Assembly (NCBI GenBank): GCA_029339195.1
Contig: JAPTJF010000029.1
Span: forward strand, 1 to 64,000
Origin: Micractinium sp. NFX-FRZ
Lineage: Eukaryota > Chlorophyta > Trebouxiophyceae > Chlorellales > Chlorellaceae
Direction of reading: 5' to 3'
DNA: 64,000 bases
The translations under genes and the position numbers were made by a program. The notes under the pieces are model-generated. The model ran no database searches. It was not told where the DNA came from and saw only the letters and a program-made list of their open reading frames with translations. Positions 22,223-31,700 of the stretch are shown in pieces. How positions within the stretch are numbered: the stretch's first letter is position 1; every line of letters begins with the position of its first letter.

Positions 22223-22464
22223 CACTTGCCATGTCGAGAGGCACTTTCTGGAAACCCCGGGAAGGCAGGAAAATGCGCGGGGGGCGGTATCAAAATTTCA
22301 CTTTTGCTGGACATAGGTAGTGAAATTGTTCGACGATTCTGACACCCGTCGGTCGCATTACCCGACGATGCGTGATTGCGAGATGTCCCGAGTTCGATCC
22401 TTGGTAACTCCATCGCTAGCTTCAAGGGGTTATAGCTCAGTGGTAGAGCGCTCGCTTCGCATGA
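22223..22464. repeat. Left arm of a ~245-bp inverted repeat
   Basis: The reverse complement of this segment matches 22724-22976 with a few small differences. Both arms contain a conserved upstream block (around CGAGAGGCACTTTCTGGAAA), a GTCGG/CCGAC hairpin and a permuted tRNA-Ala gene. The spacer between arms is about 260 bp. Confidence 0.92.
22378..22462 (+). tRNA. Circularly permuted tRNA-Ala(CGC) gene, copy 1
   Basis: The 3' half lies first: anticodon-stem strand GCGAG 22378-22382, variable ATGTC, T arm CCGAG/CTTGG with loop TTCGATC, acceptor strand TAACTCC 22405-22411 and discriminator A 22412. A 13-nt intervening sequence (22413-22425) follows. Then comes the 5' half: acceptor strand GGGGTTA 22426-22432, D arm GCTC/GAGC, anticodon-stem strand CTCGC 22451-22455 and loop TTCGCA(T) with anticodon CGC at 22458-22460. 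Joined across the anticodon loop (about position 37/38), the halves give a 72-nt cloverleaf with every stem paired. It has the G3:U70 wobble that specifies alanine. The flanks CGCAT (after) and ATGCG (before) can pair, as expected for a relaxed bulge-helix-bulge splice substrate. The B box precedes the A box. Confidence 0.9.
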
Positions 22465-22490
22465 GTTTAATGTACCTTCCATGTGTATGC

Positions 22491-22494
22491 TTTT
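22491..22494 (+). terminator. Pol III T-run after permuted tRNA-Ala copy 1
   Basis: TTTT about 28 nt after the end of the 5' half on the plus strand. Confidence 0.5.
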
Positions 22495-22716
22495 GGATCC
22501 CGAACAGTGTGTGGACTTCAACGGTTTAGAACGGTTAGTAAATTGAACCACCCACATTAAAAAGATAGACATGGCACAAAGTGGGGCTTTTTGAGGCCGC
22601 CACGCACCCTATCTTGTGCAACTAACTGATCAGCGCAATTGCAGCCACTGCAGGGTCACACAGCATGACAACAGATCACGCTGTCCTGATACCGACGTGC
22701 TTGAAGGAAACACTAT

Positions 22717-22720
22717 AAAA
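22717..22720 (-). terminator. Pol III T-run after permuted tRNA-Ala copy 2
   Basis: AAAA on the plus strand is TTTT in the transcript of copy 2, about 5 nt after the end of its 5' half. Confidence 0.55.
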
Positions 22721-22723
22721 GCT

Positions 22724-22976
22724 TCATGCGAAGCGAGCGCTCTACCACTGAGCTATAACCCCTTGAAAGTAGCGATGGAGTTACCAAGGATCGAACTCGG
22801 GACATCTCGCAACCACGCATCGTCGGGTAATGCGACCGACGGGTGTCATATTCGCAGGTCAATTTCACTACCTATGTTCAGGAAAAGTGAAATTTTGCTT
22901 CCGCCCCCCCGCGAATTTTCCTGGCTTCCCGACTTTCCAGAAAGTGCCTCTCGACATGCCCGGCGATTGGCAAGTG
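22724..22976. repeat. Right arm of the ~245-bp inverted repeat
   Basis: Reverse-complement partner of 22223-22464. The tRNA ends of the arms face the spacer, so the two permuted tRNA genes are transcribed convergently. Confidence 0.92.
22726..22810 (-). tRNA. Circularly permuted tRNA-Ala(CGC) gene, copy 2
   Basis: Same arrangement as copy 1 on the minus strand. The 3' half occupies 22810-22776, with GCGAG 22810-22806, TAACTCC 22783-22777 and discriminator A 22776. The 13-nt intervening sequence is 22775-22763. The 5' half is 22762-22726, with GGGGTTA 22762-22756, CTCGC 22737-22733 and anticodon CGC inside TTCGCAT. All tRNA positions are identical to copy 1. The differences lie in the intervening sequence, the leader next to the 3' half (TGGTT against TGATT) and the trailer, which suggests selection on the tRNA itself. 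Confidence 0.9.
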
Positions 22977-23304
22977 TCCGAACAAAAGATAAAAACGAAA
23001 AGCAGCTGGGTGGCCCGTCTCCCTCCCCGAGCTGCCTTGGGTAAGCTGCTCCATTCTCGTCCTGCGATGCTTTCGCGCTCGCATCTCAATGTGTCATTCT
23101 GTATGCTTGATTCATTGAGCAGCACAGGTTTGTGCTGAAATAACGTGTAACCCACATTCAGTCAGTCGTCTTCCTCCCCAGCTGCCGTGTTCGGCAGGGC
23201 ACTCGGCTGCAGTTGGCTGGCTTGTAGCAGGAGCGGCTGCAGCGGGTTGCTGCCTTTGCGAGGCAGCGGCAGACAGCGGGGGCGCTGCAGGCACTGGCAG
23301 CGAG

Positions 23305-23874
23305 GTGCTGCCGCGCCTGTGGCAGCTGACTTGGGAGAATCAGCACAAGGAGGTATATTGGCGCCTCGTGCTGAATGCCCTTCCGCTCGCCGCCCGCATG
23401 GCCAGCAGCGAGCCCTGCCCATGCGGCTCCTCCGACCCTCACCCTGGCCGCCGCCACCACTACTGGGACTGCCCTGTGGCCGCCGCTGTGCGCGCGACCC
23501 TGGCGGCTCAGCTTGGTGGGCAGCTCTGGGTGATGTGCACCCCTGCTGGCACCCATGCCGGTGTGTGGGATGCGGTCTGCCTGGCAGCGCTGAGCGCCAT
23601 GGATGCTGGCCGCCGCCAGCTGATAGCCTGTGCGCTGCATGCGCGCCACGCTGAGGAGCGCCCATCCAGCAGTCGCCACCCACCTTCCCCCACAACCGCT
23701 CACGTCGTTGCCGGAGCTCAGCGACACTCTGTCGCTCGCTTCTGGGACCTGCTGCAAGATCTGTGTACAGTTGGCACTGTGCCGGCTGCATGGCGCAGCG
23801 AGGTGCCACCTGCCCACCCATTTTTGTGCTGGGATGCCGACGCCAAGCGCTGGGCCCCGCACCATCTGCCTTGA
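23305..23874 (+). mobile_element. LINE-type reverse transcriptase C-terminal relic (zinc-binding region)
   Basis: A 189-codon open frame containing WRLVLNALPLAARM followed by CPCGS, then HHYWDCPVAAAV. This order (Trp-rich lead-in, CxC, then H-x3-C) is that of the zinc-binding domain found after the reverse transcriptase of non-LTR retrotransposons. No reverse-transcriptase core (YxDD) or endonuclease is visible, and I see no target-site duplication or poly(A) end. It is therefore a 3' fragment or a domesticated remnant. The upstream sequence from about 23170 stays open in this frame. A cellular gene that captured this domain is the alternative. Confidence 0.55.
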
Positions 23875-24472
23875 CTTGCACTGGAGTTGAAGTGCCACCT
23901 GAGAACGTTGCCTCTATGTTTTGTGGGCTCTACCTCCCCCCTGGGTGGCCCCGGGTGTCGGGGCCCCTAGTTCTCCTAATTAGCGTCCTGCTGCATTCCC
24001 GACTCACCCTACGGCTTCAGCTCACAGAGCGGGGGGGACGGCGGGCCCGCCCACAGTGTTGGGTCCCCCAGCTGCAGTGCCTGCCCAACTTCTTGATAGG
24101 ATTGCCTTGGGTGACCTGCAATAAGTTGCCGAGGGCTGCCGGTGGGGCGGCTGGCCCACCGCTGCCCTCGCCAGGCCCGGCCCCGCCTCATGAAACGCGC
24201 CCATCAAGAAGGTGCCGCTGCCCTTTGAGCTGACAAGCCGCAGCACAGAGCCGCCTTGGCCAGCGGGCATTTAGCACCAGGCCCGGCTGTGGATGATGGC
24301 ATCAACTCGGCAAGTGGGAGACGAGACGAAGGGGAGACGGGCAGGCATCCCATGCAGCATCATGCTGACTGGGCGCCTTGGACAGCCAAGACGACCCGCC
24401 TCGCACCTCGTCTCCACAGTTCACTCCTCCAAGGCCCCCACCAACAGCCATACAAGCTTACAGGCACACAAC
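23875..24472. other. Intergenic region upstream of the SDR gene
   Basis: About 600 bp, presumably the SDR promoter and 5' UTR together with the end of the LINE relic. Nothing else is recognised. Confidence 0.5.
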
Positions 24473-27400
24473 ATGTCGCTGCTCCAGGGCAAGAACGCGC
24501 TGCTGACAGGTGCGGGGCAGCGCCGCAGGCAGCTGCAGCGGCTGCAGCAACAACAGTCGGTGGTGTAGTGCTCGTGCCTGCCTCACCGAGCATTCCCCGC
24601 AGTTGCCGCCTCCCCGCAGGTGCCTCTCGGGGCATCGGAGCCGCCATCGCCTGCGCTCTGGCCAGGGAGGGGGCAAGCCTGACGCTGATTGCGCACCCCC
24701 ACCACGAGGATGACTTGAAGCAGGCGAGCCAAGGGAGCCGGGGAGGCGAGGGGGCAGGGCAGAGGTGGGGAGAAGCAGCGCAGGTGCCGCCGCAGCTCTG
24801 CCCTCCCAAACCCAATGCTTTGCTGCCCTTGGACGGCTTGCCAGTGAAAACTGAGTCCGGGAGAGTGGGTGGGGTGACGGTGTGGAACGGTGCGCGTTGG
24901 TGACGGCGACAACAAGGCACCCAGACACCTGCTCAGCCGCCTCCCCGCCGGCTGCGCCTGCATGCCCCCGCAGCCCACCCGCCGCGCTCCCTCAGTCACC
25001 CGCCCGCCCCGCCCCCGCCAACCTCCCGCTGCAGTGCGCCGAGAAGGCAAAGGGCTGCGGCGCCAAGGAGTGCACCACGCAGTGCGTGGACTTTGCAGAC
25101 ACGCAGGTGGGGGGCAGGTGGCGAGTGCGTGGGGCGGGGAGCAATGGAGGCGGAGTATCTTGGGGGCGGGTGGCCATGTTTGGCAGTCACCTGCAGAGGG
25201 ACAAAAGGCTCTCGTGTCTGGTGTGCAGAACTGCCAGGAAGGCGAGGCTGCCAAGACACGAGACGGATGCGCCCATACGCTGCCACTGGTGCCCGCCCGC
25301 CTCCCTGCTCGGGCCGCACCACTTGCTGCGCAATGCCCCCGATGCTCCGGTCGCGCCAGCGCCCTTCACTTTCCCCCGTTGCGCTCATCATCTTCCGAGT
25401 ATCAACCTTACCATTTCACTCACTGTACTAACCAACCGTCAGCAACTTGCATGTTCCCCTGCGTCTGCAGGCGGTACAGAAGCTGGCGGACGAGTGCGCC
25501 AAGAAGAACATCGATGTCCTCATCAACAGTGAGTGAACAACTGACTGCGTGGCCGCAGTGTGACCGATCAGGCACCCTGAGAGTGGGTGAGCGCTGGCTC
25601 CTGTCCTGGCCTCCATTCCCTCCTCTGCCCACCTGTGACTTCTACACTCTCTGCGCATTGCCCGCACTGCCTGCCTGCCTCCACTCCCATCGCAGGGCCC
25701 GCCATGCTCTGCACCTGTCCTGCCCAACCCTTGTAACAGCGCCCCCCTGCCCGCTGTCCCCTGCACCCTCCCACAGATGCTGGCATCTTTGGTTCTCACC
25801 AGGCCGAGGAGCTGGGGCCCCTGAAGGGTGAGCCCCAATGGCCTCAGCTCTTGTGTAGCATTCAGCGTTCTATCGTGCAGCGTTCTTTTGTGCTGGTCTC
25901 TGCATCTGTTGCGGCACGTGTGAGAGTGCGTGGGCTGGAGCTTCAACCTGCGTGCCTGCCTGCCCGGCCGTCCGTCCGCCTGCCTGCCCGGCCGCCTGCC
26001 TGTCTGCTTGCGTGCCTGCCTGCCTGCCTGAACTCCCCATCCTCGCATCCAAATCCCCTCCCTTGCCCCTGCAGGCAACCCTGATGACTGGGACCGCGTG
26101 ATGAAGGTGAGCAGGGCTGGCCGCGGAGTTTTGCAATGTGTGTTTGGGGAAGTGGCAGGACCGGGTGTCGGGGGCTGCAGCACGAGGTGGCGGCCTCATG
26201 GCGCAAGCACGCCGCTGCACCTCGTACCTGGCCCGGCGCAGTCGACTCAACTAGTGGCCTCACACCTGGTGCACCCGCCAATCTCATCCCGCTTGCGCCC
26301 TCACGTATCCTCAAGGATGATCCTCTGTCCTGCCACCTGTCCCGACCATGCCTCCTGCTTCTAATCGCCCTCCTACCAACTCACCCGTCTGCCTCTGCGT
26401 CCGGCGCCTGCCCTGCCTGCCCCCTGCCAGGTCGCTGCCCCCTGCCCCCTGGGGCATGCTAGCCCCCTGCCCCATGCCCATGCCTTCCCGTCTCCCTGTG
26501 TTTGCCCCCTTCCCAATCCGTCCCCTGCCCCCTGTCTGTCCACCCCGCCGCCAGGTCAACGCGCTGGCCCCCATGCGCCTCATCCGCGCCATTGCGCCGA
26601 GCATGTGCGACAAGGGAGAGGTGAGTGGGGCTAGGGGGCATGTTCAGCCCAGATCATACACATAGTCATCAGTGATTGCAGGAAGGGTGAGTGGTGGTCC
26701 GCTGGGGCCACAAAGGAGAGGTGCACAAAGTGGCGCCCTGCGTGTTGGCTGGGCCTGTCCCGCCAAGGCTTGCTTACCTGCCCGAGTTGATAAGGCAGCC
26801 GGTCCCAGCGTGTCACCCCTACCCACAGCCTCCTGCCTCTCCTTTCCTCCTTCTCCTGGCCTCCCTCACCCTTTCGTGTCCCAGGGCTGGATCATCAACA
26901 TCAGCGACGTGGAGGCCGTGCACGAGGGGCCGCACCACCCCGCATACGCCGCCTCCAAGGCAAGAATGGGCACCTGGGGGGCCTGACATTCGAGTGCTGG
27001 GAAGCTTACACAGTTGTTCAGGGGAGGCAAAAGAGATTTGAAGGGCAGCCAGCCTCTCGGCTGCAGCAGCCCGGCCCGGCTCCTCCTCAAGGGCTGCTGC
27101 AGCCGCAGGGGCAGCGTCAGGCTGTGGTGTATGTCAGCTTCGTGGGAGCAAAAAGCAGTGCAGGACAGCACCGCGCACGGCACCTGGGCTGCTACGCAGC
27201 ATGTCGCTAGCACCTGACCCGACCCAGGCAGCCCGTCAGGCGTATCCAGCGCTCGTCTCGTCCGGCTTAGCCCCCGCGCCCCCACCCGCTGCCCGCCCTG
27301 CAGCACGCCCTGCGTGGCTTTGGCATGTCTGCTTACGAGGCTCTGAGGAAGCACAATGTCAGGGTGAGGCTTCACCAACTGTTTCTTCAGTTGTTCTCAC

Positions 27401-28400
27401 GAGTAGTCTTTCCTTTCTGGTTGTTGAGTTCATTTGAGGATGCTGTTGGGGTAGTTTTGAAAGAAGGCGCATCATTACAGACAACCTGCTTGCTGGCAGC
27501 TGAGAAGTGTGACCTTACGATGAGTGGGAAAGCGGGGCGGGCCAGGCTGAGGGAACCCATCGTGTCCTGGATCAGTCCAGGCGGTCGCGCTCACTTTGCA
27601 TGCCTGGTCGCCTGCCCGAGTAGTGCAAGAGCCTGGCCGCCCGCCAGCTACTGAACTTTTCCTGGCTGCCCGCCTTGGCTGCTCGCCCTGCTGCTGACCT
27701 CCCTTGGCGGAACAGCGTGGCCGGCCTGGCTCCGCCTGCCTCGTCTGCTCTGCCTGCTCTCCCGCTGCTGCCCCCCGCTGCCTGCCCGCCCGCAGCTCGC
27801 GGCGGTGGATGGCGCCTGGCTTCCGCTCACCCACCTGCCCACCTCCAAAGTCATTTATGAACTTGATTGCATCCCCTCCTGAACAGATATCTGACGTACC
27901 CCCACACCTGGCAACGCGCCCATCTGCCCGCCCTGCCCACTCGAGAGAGTGCTCAGACCTCGACCTCACAACGTCACAAATGGCTGCCCTGATTCGCAGG
28001 TGATTGACGTGGCCCCCGGCAATGTGGCCAAGACGGGCATGGCCGAGAAGAGCGACATGCACGGTGAGCCAGGGGGTGCAGTGTGTAACAAAACAGGGCT
28101 GGCACCCGCCTGTGTTGGGGAGACGGCGTCGTCGGAAGAGGGGCGGGCCCTGCAGTGTTGAACGCTGCAAGCTGCCTACACCGTGCTCCACACCACGCCG
28201 AGCACTGGCCTCTCCCAGCACCCCACCTGTCTTTGCTGCCCCCTCCCCTCCCTGCCCCGCTGTCTGCTGCAGGCGGGCAGGGCGCCATCAGCCCCGACGA
28301 CGTGGCGGAGGCCGTGCTCTTCTGCTTCAGGCTGTCCAAGAACGCCGTGCCCGAGGAGATTGTCCTCAAGGCGCTCAAGCCCGGCACCTCGTCCACCTAG
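24473..28400 (+). CDS. Classical short-chain dehydrogenase/reductase
   Basis: Eleven exons: 24473-24509, 24620-24723, 25035-25106, 25471-25528, 25777-25827, 26075-26106, 26555-26620, 26885-26959, 27304-27363, 28000-28063 and 28273-28400, giving 248 residues, the usual size for classical SDRs. The Rossmann cofactor motif TGASRGIG is at residues 12-19 and NNAG at 90-93. The catalytic set is Ser147, Tyr161 and Lys165 (YAASK), with normal spacing. His30, His32 and His33 in IAHPHHEDD stand where an NADP-binding basic residue often lies, so cofactor preference is unclear. There is no signal or transit peptide and no PTS1 (C-terminus GTSST), so a cytosolic location is likely. Substrate cannot be assigned; the closest general fit is the 3-ketoacyl reductase/sepiapterin-reductase-like SDR group. 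Two introns use GC donors, after 24723 and after 26959. Confidence 0.93.
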
Positions 28401-28757
28401 AGAGGCGCAGGAGCTCTGCCGCCTGGCGGGGCACAGCTGGGACCAGAGCACGAAGGGCCTTCCTGCCGGGCGGGTGGTCTTAACGGGCGCCTGCCTGCGC
28501 AACCAGTTGATAGTACACCTTGCATGCCTGTGTTGATGGCACGTGTCTGTCCTGCACGTTCCACTTTGTGTGTTGAACCCGGATAATGTATAGAGCCCTA
28601 ACACTGCCCTCAGCTCAAGAGTCGCCACAGGCGGAGGCCAGGTGGCGCCACCCGACAGCGGGCCAGGGCCACAGCAGTGCCGCCAATTGCCCGGCGCGCA
28701 TAGGTCGTTCAACCGCCTGGTGTCTTGTGATCAAACTCTCCGGGCGGGGGCGCGGCA
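28401..28757. other. Intergenic region, SDR to DDB2
   Basis: About 360 bp between genes on the same strand: SDR 3' UTR plus DDB2 promoter/5' UTR. No distinct element seen. Confidence 0.5.
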
Positions 28758-31700
28758 ATGGTGGCGCGCTTTGCAATCGCTCGCGAGGAGGAGGAGGAGG
28801 AAGAGAGCAGCTCTGAAGAGGAGGAGATGACCGAAGAAGAAGAGGAGGAACACGACAGCGAGGCGGTGGATGAGGAGGCCGCTGAGGCTGAGGACGAGGG
28901 CAGCGGCGGCGGTGGCGGCTCGGCTGCTGCCACGCCTAGCACCCTGAAGCAGCGGAAGCTGAACATCAAGCTGAACGGGCCCAACATGTGCCACGTACGG
29001 CTTGTATTATTTACAAGGGCTACTTGTGGGGCTGAGTTGGGTTGACAGGAGGAAACTGCAGCGCCGCGCCACAGCCGACGCTTGCAGTCACCCATCGCTT
29101 TGGAGCGCCCCTGCCCCTGCCAGCCTGCGAGAGTCACTGTGCTCTTCCAGCCAGCTCCTCTCATCATTGCAGTCAACGCCTGTCTCCGCTTCTGCTGCAG
29201 GTCTGTGGGCAGCGGGGCCACATTGCCGGCTTTGTGGGTGCAAAATACATCGACTGGTGAGCGAGAGGGTGTGCGTTTCCTTCTTTTTCAAGCAATGCTT
29301 CACGTGCACGGTGCGTGCTGCGCTGTGCTGTGCTGTGCTGTGGACAACGCCCAACAACTGGTGAGGGCTGCCCCCCCGCTGTGCGGTGCGGCAAGCCACA
29401 GCACGGGGTGCCCTGCATGTGTGCCTGCATGTCGTCTGTGCCACCCTTGTGCTCACCGCCGCTGCCTGCCCCCCGCCCTTTGTCCCCCTGGGGGTGCAGC
29501 CCCAACAAGCCGTGTTACCTCTGCGGGCAGCGAGGGCACTCCACCATGACCTGCCCCTTCAGGCAAGGCCCTCCGGCGCACCTGCCCTCCCGCCTGCAAG
29601 CCTGCCCTCAAACCCGCCTGCCTCCCTGCCTGCAAGCCTGCTCGCCTGCTTGGCTACCGGCTGCCTGCCTGCCTGCCCGCCCGTCACTGCAAGCCTGCGT
29701 ACTTCCGCTCACATATCTCGCTGGTACTGCCTGGCTGTCATGCTCTTCTTTCCCCCCGCTGCCAACCCTACCACGTATCAGCTCTGCTCTGCCCGTTGCT
29801 TTTACACCGGTTGCCACCGCCGCCGTTGAGCTCTTTGTGTGTGGCGAGCTCTGCTTCTGCCTGCGCCGATGTTGGCAGGCACCGCTTGGCAGGCACGCCC
29901 TGGAACGGCACGCTATGCTTCTTCCAAGGCTTGTCCCAATTGGTGCGCTGCTCTACTGCCGCAGGGTGGCCCCCGGCCACGGCTGCTCTGCCGATGCCGG
30001 CCTCAGCAGCGACAGCCTGCTGTCGGCGCTGCGCCAGCGGGAGCACGGCGGCAGGTGCGCTGTGCTGTGCTGTGCTGTGCTGTGCTGTGCTTGCCCACAT
30101 GACTGCCTTGCTGCCTGCCAGCTTGTGCGGCGCTTGCCCTGTCTGCGGGCAGCCGGCCCGCCATTCCCGCCAGTTCCAGGGTGCCGTTGCTCAAGCCGCC
30201 CGCCTCCCCGCCCTGCCCACCCTCCCTCTCGAGCATGCCTTGCAGGCCGCCGCCCCCGCAGGCGCCCGCCACATCAAGCGTGCTATGCCTACAGTCACAC
30301 TCAGATGCAGTTGGGCTTGCTCTGGTTTTCGACTTTTTTTTGACTTTTCTTTTGGGACATGCTGAACCCGCCCCGTGCCCTGTAGGCCGCCGCCCCCGCA
30401 GGCACCCACTGCCTCCCGTTGGCAGGTGGACGCTGCGGTCCTCAAGCTGCACTCCCGCCGCACCACCTGCCTCGAGTTTCACCCCACCCTGGTGAGAGCA
30501 CAGCTGCGAGCCTGCGCAGCTGCATCATGTGCACTGTGCTGCTACCAAGCCTGCTAATCAAGGCCGGGCTTGGCCGCGTGGAGCACTGACCAACGCACTT
30601 TCCTGCCCCCCATGCCTCGTGGCCCTGCCCACGATGCCTCCCCGCCCCTTCCTTCCTTCCTCTCCGCCTCACCGTCCACACCGTGAGCTTCCCCCCTGCC
30701 CACTTGGCCTTCTTTCTTCCCCCACCCGCAGGACCACCTGGTGCTGTCGGGCGACAAGCACGGCCAGGTGGCGGTGTGGGACTGGCAGAAGGTGGGCGGG
30801 TGGGGAGCTGGCACCTGGGCAGCCCAGCCTGCCGTCTGGGAGCAGCCCCTCCGCTTGGGAGGAGCAGGGTCGGCGATGGCCCACCTCTGCTTGGTGTGTG
30901 CCACCGCCTGCTCACGTGTCACACGTATCCTCGCCTCCCTCCCCGCCCCCTCCAGGTGTATGAGCGCACCGTGTTTGCCACCGCCAACCGCTGGCTCACC
31001 AGCCAGCTGCGCTTCATGCCGGGCGGGGATGGCTCCACCTGCGCCTCCGCCTCATACGACGGCACCGTCAAGGTGAGCTCCTGCTCCCTGCAGGTTTTTC
31101 GGGTTGCCTTGAGGAGCTTGCCAGCACCGTGTCTGGCGCCCACCCGCCTGCCGGCTGCCTGCCGCCGACCATCTCTGCTTTCGTCCCCCCTCTGCCACAG
31201 TTGTTTGACGTAGAAACGGGGTGCCCCAACACGGTGTCCGACGCCACCCCAGCTGCCGGCTGCTGACCCCCCCCTCTGCCTGCCTTCCCCTCCCCTATGC
31301 CATGCCACAGTTGTTTGATGTCGAGACCGGGTGCTCTAACACCGTGTACGACGCCAACCCGGGGGGCTGGGAGCCGACGGCGGATGAGGACCACACACCC
31401 ACAAACTGGGTCTTCTTTCTGGGGATGGATGTGATACCCTCAGGTGGGCAGGGTCAGGAGTGTGGGGTGCGGGGTGGTGTGTGCAGGGAGGTGAGGGATG
31501 CGGGGTGGAGCGAGGGGGTGAGCTGGGGTGGGGCAGCCGGCGCCACACCAACCCCCACCCTAACCCTGGGCACCCTTTGTTTGCCTCGCTCGAACCCCCG
31601 CCTTGTGCAGCGGGCGCCATTGTGGCCGGGGACAACACTGGGCGGCTGCACTTTTTGGACCCGCGCATGCCGGCGCCCATCGCGGTCCTGCAGACGCACA

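Noticed and set aside
25930..26035. CTGCCTGCC repeats in an SDR intron as a satellite
   Set aside because: Short (CTGC)n-type runs occur in most introns of this window and look like polypyrimidine-tract slippage.
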